A stretch of DNA of 64,000 bases, from NCBI GenBank assembly GCA_017535865.1, contig JAFXTM010000102.1:57209-121208 (forward strand). The letters run 5' to 3'. Shown in pieces: positions 59,707-64,000 of the stretch. A model generated the notes under the pieces. It saw nothing but the letters and a program-made list of their open reading frames with translations. It was not told the origin of the DNA and did not search any database. Source of the DNA: Oscillospiraceae bacterium (GTDB taxonomy: Bacteria; Bacillota; Clostridia; Oscillospirales; Oscillospiraceae). The stretch's first letter is position 1. Every line of letters begins with the position of its first letter. Made by a program: the position numbers and the translations under genes.

Positions 59707-61469
59707 AGGATATACGCGCATACCTACAGGAGAATACGCTGCTCTTTGACGGCGGCATGGGGACCTACTACGCCGCGCGCAACCGCACCAGCCACCGCGA
59801 CTGCGAGTGGGCCAACCTCACCGCGCCCGACGAGGTGCTGGGGATCCACCGGGCCTATCTCGACGCGGGTGCCCGCGCGATCAAGACCAACACCTACGCG
59901 CTCAACCGCCTGAACTTTGGCGAGAGCGAGTGCGCGGCCATGCTGCGCGAGGGCTGGCGCATCGCCCGGCGCGCCGCCGGGGAGGAGGCTTTTGTCTTTG
60001 CCGACATCGGCCCGATCGATCCGCGGGACGACACGGATTTGCTGGCCGAATACCTCTTTGTGATCGACCAGTTCCTGCTGCTCGGCGCGCAGTATTTCCT
60101 GCTTGAGACGCTGAGTACGGACCAGTTCCTGCATGAGATCGCCGCCGCGATCAAGGCGCGCTGCCCCGAGGCTTTCCTGCTGGTGTCCTTCGCGGCCCAG
60201 CCGGACGGCTTCACGCGGGACGGCCGCCTGATCCGTGAGCTGATCCGGACCGCGGAAGACGATCCGCTGATCGACGCCGTGGGTCTCAACTGCGTTTCGG
60301 GCGGACGGCAGATGGTGGAGCTGCTGAAAAAGCTGGGGCCGCTCCCGGGCCGCTTTGCCGTGATGCCGAACGCGGGCTATCCGACCGTGCGCGCCAATCG
60401 GGTCTTCTACGACGGCGACCCCGGCTATTTTGCCATGCAGATGGCGACGCTGCACGCGCAGGGGGCGACGATCCTCGGCGGCTGCTGCGGCACCGCGCCG
60501 GAGCATATCGCCGCCACGCGCGACGCGCTGCTGCTGCCCGCGCCGGTGCGGATCGAACTGCGCGGGGAGAGCGCGCACAAAACCGAAGCGCAGCGGGAGG
60601 ATCCCTTCTGGACGGCGCTCTGCGACCCCGACCGGCGGCCCTTTGCCGTAGAGCTTGACCCGCCCGAGGGGGCGGACGTGACGCGCTTCATGGCCGGCGC
60701 CCGCGAGCTGCGCGACGCGGGCGTGGAGGCCATCACGGTGGCGGACTGCCCGGTGGCCCGGGCCCGGATCGACTCGAGTCTCACGGCCTGCAAGCTCAAG
60801 CGCGAGCTCGGCATGAACGCGCTGCCGCACCTCACCTGCCGGGATCGGAACCTCAACGCCACGCAGGCGCTGCTGCTCGGACTCTGCTCCGAGGGGATCG
60901 ACAAAGTCCTTGTGATCACCGGCGACCCGGTGCCTGCCGCGAGCCGCGACGAGGTCAAGAGCGTCTATAATTTCAACTCCCGCAAGCTCATCAAGTACGT
61001 GGACGGCCTCAACCAGACCGTGCTGCCTGCGCCCTTTCGGATCTTCGCGGCGCTCAACGTAAACGTGCGCAACTTCACTGTCCAGCTTGATCTGGCCCGA
61101 CAAAAGGAGGAGGCCGGGGCGCTCGGCTTCTTCACCCAGCCGGTGCTGAGCGAGCAGGGCCTGGAGAATTTGCTCCTGGCCCGCGAGACGCTGCAGGGCA
61201 AGCTCGTCGGCGGGATCCTGCCCATCGTGAGCTATCGCAACGCTCTCTTCCTCAACAGCGAGATCGCCGGGATCCACGTGGACGAGGCGATCATCGCCCG
61301 CTATGCCGGTGCGGACCGCGTTCGCGGCGAGGCGCTCGCGGAGGAGATATCGGTCGATTTTGCCCGCCGTATGGCGCCGTATGTGGACGGGTTTTATCTG
61401 ATCACCCCCTTCGGCCGCACGGCGCTGGTGTGCCGCATCATCGGGGAGATCCGGGAAAAAGGCAGATAG
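59703..61469 (+). CDS. Homocysteine S-methyltransferase fused to methylenetetrahydrofolate reductase (YitJ-like)
   Basis: 588 residues. The N-terminal half (1-285) is a homocysteine methyltransferase domain with zinc cysteines in GLNCVSGG and GGCCGTAPEH. The C-terminal half (about 300-588) is a MetF-type TIM barrel with the folate/FAD motifs HLTCRDRNLNATQALL and LVITGDPVP. This fusion is known from B. subtilis YitJ. It supplies 5-methyl-THF for the MetH-like enzyme and may itself methylate homocysteine. ATGA overlap with the MetH-like gene shows translational coupling. If MetH is truly broken, this protein may be the remaining methionine-forming enzyme. It ends with TAG before a strong terminator. 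Confidence 0.93.
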   Translation: MKDIRAYLQENTLLFDGGMGTYYAARNRTSHRDCEWANLTAPDEVLGIHRAYLDAGARAIKTNTYALNRLNFGESECAAMLREGWRIARRAAGEEAFVFADIGPIDPRDDTDLLAEYLFVIDQFLLLGAQYFLLETLSTDQFLHEIAAAIKARCPEAFLLVSFAAQPDGFTRDGRLIRELIRTAEDDPLIDAVGLNCVSGGRQMVELLKKLGPLPGRFAVMPNAGYPTVRANRVFYDGDPGYFAMQMATLHAQGATILGGCCGTAPEHIAATRDALLLPAPVRIELRGESAHKTEAQREDPFWTALCDPDRRPFAVELDPPEGADVTRFMAGARELRDAGVEAITVADCPVARARIDSSLTACKLKRELGMNALPHLTCRDRNLNATQALLLGLCSEGIDKVLVITGDPVPAASRDEVKSVYNFNSRKLIKYVDGLNQTVLPAPFRIFAALNVNVRNFTVQLDLARQKEEAGALGFFTQPVLSEQGLENLLLARETLQGKLVGGILPIVSYRNALFLNSEIAGIHVDEAIIARYAGADRVRGEALAEEISVDFARRMAPYVDGFYLITPFGRTALVCRIIGEIREKGR

Positions 61470-61480
61470 AGTTCAAAGAA

Positions 61481-61523
61481 GACCGTACCGGGAGCGGCGA
61501 ACCGCTCCCGGTACGGTCTTTCT
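61481..61523. terminator. Bidirectional terminator after the methionine operon
   Basis: 17-bp perfect stem GACCGTACCGGGAGCGG with a CGAA loop, followed by TTTCTT; the leftward flank is also A/T-rich. Confidence 0.85.
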
Positions 61524-61554
61524 TGCCGTATGCGTTTGTTCCAAAGACCTTGCC

Positions 61555-62931
61555 TCACTCGGCAAGCGAGAGGATGTGCCGCGCGACGTGCACGCCGCTG
61601 GCGGAGGCGTGGGAGAGAGAGTGCGTCACGCCGGAGCAGTCGCCGATCACGAAGAGGCCCTTGCTGCGGGTCTCGAGGTTCCGGTCGATCTCGACCTCCA
61701 TGTTGTAGAATTTGACCTCCACGCCGTAGAGCAGCGTGTCGTCGTTGGCGGTGCCCGGGGCGATCTTGTCGAGGGCGTGGATCATCTCGATGATGCCGTC
61801 AAGGATGCGCTTTGGGATAACCAGACTCAGATCGCCCGGCGTCGCGGCGAGGGTCGGGGTCACAAAGCTGTCGCGGATGCGTGCTTCGTTCGAGCGCCGG
61901 CCGCGCACGAGGTCGCCGAAGCGCTGGACGATCACGCCGCCGCCGAGCATGTTGGAGAGGCGCGCGATGCTCTCGCCGTAGCCGTTGGAGTCTTTGAAGG
62001 GCTCGGAGAAGTGCTTGGAGACCAGCAGGGCGAAGTTGGTGTTTTCGGTGTGCTTGCGCGGGTCCTCATAGCTGTGGCCGTTGACGGTGACGATGCCGTT
62101 GGTGTTCTCGTTGACCACCACGCCGTGCGGATTCATGCAGAAGGTGCGCACGAGGTCCTCGAATTTCTCCGTGCGGTAGACGATCTTGCTCTCGTAGAGC
62201 TGATCGGTCAAGTGGGACCAGATCTCGGCCGGAAGCTCGACGCGCACGCCGATGTCCACCCGGTTGGATTTCGTGGGGATCTCCAGCGAGCGGCAGACGG
62301 ACTCCATCCACTTGCTGCCGCTGCGTCCGACGGAGATGACGCAGCGGGCGCAGTCATAGACCGCCTCGTCCGTATGCACCGCATAACCGCCGCCCTCGCG
62401 GCGCTCAATACTGCGCACGGCGGTGTTGAAAAAGAAGTCGACCCGATCCTTCAGCTCGGTATAGAGATTCTCGAGCACGACGTAGTTGATATCGGTGCCG
62501 AGGTGGCGGACCTGCGCATCCAGCAGGTGCAGACCGTTCTCCAGGCACATGCGCTTGACGGCGCTGTTGGCTGTGGAATAGAGCCGGGTGGCCTCGCCGC
62601 CGTGGCTGCAGTTGATCTCGTCCACATAGTGCATCAGGTCGATGGCTTCCTGTTTGCCCACATACTCGTAGAGCGTGCCGCCGAACTGGTTGGTGATGTT
62701 GTATTTGCCGTCGGAGAAGGCCCCCGCGCCGCCGAAGCCGCTCATGATGCTGCAGACCGGACACTTGATGCAGCTCTTGACCTTTTTGCCGTCGATGGGG
62801 CACTTGCGCTGCGACAGCGGACGGCCGAGCTCCATGACCGCGACCTTGAGCGCGCCGTTTCCCCTCATCAGCTCCCAGGCGGTGAAAATACCTCCGGGAC
62901 CCGCGCCGACGATAATGACGTCATATTGCAT
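61555..62931 (-). CDS. FAD-dependent oxidoreductase (COG2509-like flavoprotein)
   Basis: 458 residues from the ATG at 62931, which has AAAGGAAG seven bases upstream. The N-terminal dinucleotide-binding motif is IIVGAGPGGIFTAWEL. A conserved cysteine-rich segment CPIDGKKVKSCIKCPVC follows, then GFGGAGAFSDGKYN, characteristic of the uncharacterised FAD-dependent dehydrogenase group. The C-terminal FAD contact is GLFVIGDCSGVTHSLSHA. The reaction is unknown; anaerobe members often carry this protein as a housekeeping gene. It appears monocistronic. Confidence 0.88.
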   Translation of the reverse strand: MQYDVIIVGAGPGGIFTAWELMRGNGALKVAVMELGRPLSQRKCPIDGKKVKSCIKCPVCSIMSGFGGAGAFSDGKYNITNQFGGTLYEYVGKQEAIDLMHYVDEINCSHGGEATRLYSTANSAVKRMCLENGLHLLDAQVRHLGTDINYVVLENLYTELKDRVDFFFNTAVRSIERREGGGYAVHTDEAVYDCARCVISVGRSGSKWMESVCRSLEIPTKSNRVDIGVRVELPAEIWSHLTDQLYESKIVYRTEKFEDLVRTFCMNPHGVVVNENTNGIVTVNGHSYEDPRKHTENTNFALLVSKHFSEPFKDSNGYGESIARLSNMLGGGVIVQRFGDLVRGRRSNEARIRDSFVTPTLAATPGDLSLVIPKRILDGIIEMIHALDKIAPGTANDDTLLYGVEVKFYNMEVEIDRNLETRSKGLFVIGDCSGVTHSLSHASASGVHVARHILSLAE

Positions 62932-62969
62932 GTTCTCGCTTCCTTTGCTCTGGATTTCGAAAGACAAAA

Positions 62970-63000
62970 CCGGACGCCGTGGGAGATCCCAGGCGTCCGG
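62970..63000 (-). terminator. Terminator of the repeat-rich surface protein gene
   Basis: CCGGACGCC-TGGGA / TCCCA-GGCGTCCGG; read leftward it is followed by TTTTGTCTTT. Confidence 0.75.
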
Positions 63001-63054
63001 CCTTTTTATCCTTGTCTTACTTTAACATATACCGTGCTCCCTGTCAAGCGGGGC

Positions 63055-64000
63055 TCACTCGAGATTGTCCTCCAGCGTCATCGTGAAGACATAGCGATAG
63101 CCGCTGTTCTCCTGTGTACAGGAGAGCTTGTAGACAAAGCCGTTGTGCGTGAAGGACTGCTCGTTCCCCTTCGCGTCGAACAGGTCGAGCCCGTCTTTGA
63201 AGAAGGCGGTCTGTCCCAGACTCGGATCGAGGACCTTTGCGGCGTAGTAGCCGATCTGCGCGATACGGGCGGAGATGCTGGTGTCGAAGGCCTCGGAGTC
63301 GGAGAGGTAGCTGATCTCGATCATGTTGAAGCGCTTGAGCTTGTCCAGCGACTTGCGAGAGCCCGGATAGAACTCGTCGGCGTGGTAGAAGCGGATGAGC
63401 TCGTCGAGGCCGGTCCTCGTCATGGTGTCACCGGTCATATGGACCGTCCAGCCCTTTCGGGTGGGCTCGATGCTCAGGAAAGCGGGATAGCTGTGTTCGA
63501 AGGCGTAGCGGTATTCCTTGAAGCTCTTGTCGAAATAGTGGATCGGCAGGGGCTCGCCCTCTGTCTCCCCGCAGACCGAGCAGGTCGCCGGCTGGGTATG
63601 CGTGGCCTTGAGCCAGCTGTGGCCGGTGGGCTCGATATCGACCTCGGTGCGGGACTGGGCTGTGAAGGCCTCGTTGGTAAAGGCGGCGGAATAGGTGGTC
63701 TCGCCGGGCTCGGTACAGGCGGCGGGCCTGGTGACCTCGGCGGTGACTTCGGCGGTCTCGGTCTCCACATGAGCGGAATCATTCAGACAGACGCGGGTGG
63801 CGGTGACGCTGCTCATATCGTCGGCCCATTCATAGCTCGGCTCGCCCCAGGCGTGACCGGTCGGCTCGATATCGGCCTCGGTGCGGGACTGAGCGGGGAA
63901 GCTCTCGTCCCCAAAGACGCCGGTGTAGGTCGTCTCGCCGGGCTCGGTGCAGGTGGCGGGCCTGGTGACCTCGGCGGTGACTTCGGCGGTCTCGGTCTCG
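63055..64000 (-). CDS. Repeat-rich extracellular protein, N-terminus beyond the window
   Basis: The last 315 codons of a gene that continues past the right edge; an internal Met at 63816 is not the real start. It contains a tandem repeat of 78 residues: each unit has ETETAEVTAEVTRPA, CTEPGETTY, the ExFxAQSRTE segment and DIEPTGHxW. One full unit and parts of two others are seen. The units resemble the beta-rich repeats of Firmicutes surface proteins. A CSVCGETEG turn ends the repeats. The C-terminal about 160 residues (IHYFDKSFKEYRYAFEHSY onward) form a separate domain that I do not recognise. There is no LPXTG anchor at the C-terminus. Confidence 0.8.
   Translation of the reverse strand, partial: ETETAEVTAEVTRPATCTEPGETTYTGVFGDESFPAQSRTEADIEPTGHAWGEPSYEWADDMSSVTATRVCLNDSAHVETETAEVTAEVTRPAACTEPGETTYSAAFTNEAFTAQSRTEVDIEPTGHSWLKATHTQPATCSVCGETEGEPLPIHYFDKSFKEYRYAFEHSYPAFLSIEPTRKGWTVHMTGDTMTRTGLDELIRFYHADEFYPGSRKSLDKLKRFNMIEISYLSDSEAFDTSISARIAQIGYYAAKVLDPSLGQTAFFKDGLDLFDAKGNEQSFTHNGFVYKLSCTQENSGYRYVFTMTLEDNLE

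Noticed and set aside
63720-64000. CRISPR-like repeats near the right end
   Set aside because: The repeats are 234 bases apart, in frame and translated as 78-residue protein units; there are no short repeat-spacer arrays anywhere in the window.

Overview
The window is about 64 kb of GC-rich DNA with AGGAGG-type ribosome binding sites, sigma-A style promoters, intrinsic terminators and a B. subtilis-like gene set (YmdB, a YhaO/YhaN-like pair, lysine riboswitch on lysA, PlsY, Kup). This points to an anaerobic Clostridia member, probably Oscillospiraceae-like and host-associated. That placement is inferred from gene content only. Both ends cut through genes: a GntR regulator at the left and a repeat-rich surface protein at the right.

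Region by region. (1) 1-2050: GntR regulator, lipoate ligase and a GDSL esterase. (2) 2127-17518: a large sialic acid / N-acetylamino sugar locus. A ROK kinase, an SGNH esterase and a YesL-like membrane protein run leftward. An AGE-type epimerase, an RpiR-type regulator broken by an in-frame TAG, two carbohydrate ABC importers without ATPases, an N-acetylneuraminate lyase-like aldolase and NagA run rightward. The enzymes fit lyase -> ManNAc -> GlcNAc (epimerase) -> GlcNAc-6-P (ROK) -> GlcN-6-P (NagA), and two TGAAA-N5-TTTCA sites may tie the promoters together. (3) 17578-21634: SbcC-like and SbcD-like proteins, YmdB and a small membrane protein. (4) 21697-37630: an intact tRNA-Arg(ACG), tRNA-3'-end-derived palindromes, and then a segment ended by a tRNA 3'-half remnant. 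It holds an unusual amino-acid/acyl-CoA module (MerR-XRE-cupin regulator, formyltransferase/ADP-forming acyl-CoA synthetase fusion, aminotransferase, homocitrate-synthase-like enzyme, NSS symporter) and a GH38 alpha-mannosidase with its own ABC importer.

(5) 37869-46262: proB-proC-proA, a radical SAM protein next to a lipoprotein phosphoesterase, a D-cysteine-desulfhydrase-like PLP enzyme, a YczE-like membrane protein and PlsY. (6) 46491-50171: a Tat-exported flavoprotein reductase with two FMN-binding domains behind a consensus promoter, followed by an ApbE flavin transferase that lacks a signal peptide. (7) 50297-54378: a secreted GH9 enzyme, then lysine-riboswitch-controlled lysA. (8) 54451-61469: Kup, then a methionine operon made of a separate B12-synthase activation domain, a MetH-like gene with an in-frame TAG, and a homocysteine methyltransferase/MTHFR fusion. 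(9) 61555-64000: a FAD-dependent oxidoreductase and the C-terminal part of a protein with 78-residue repeats.

The strongest leads are the formyltransferase-acyl-CoA synthetase fusion and its divergent cluster, the two in-frame amber codons in otherwise intact genes, the Tat flavoprotein/cytosolic ApbE pair, the MalG-type permease with a roughly 255-residue extra membrane region, and the tRNA-flanked segment. All functions are read from motifs by eye; no database search was run.
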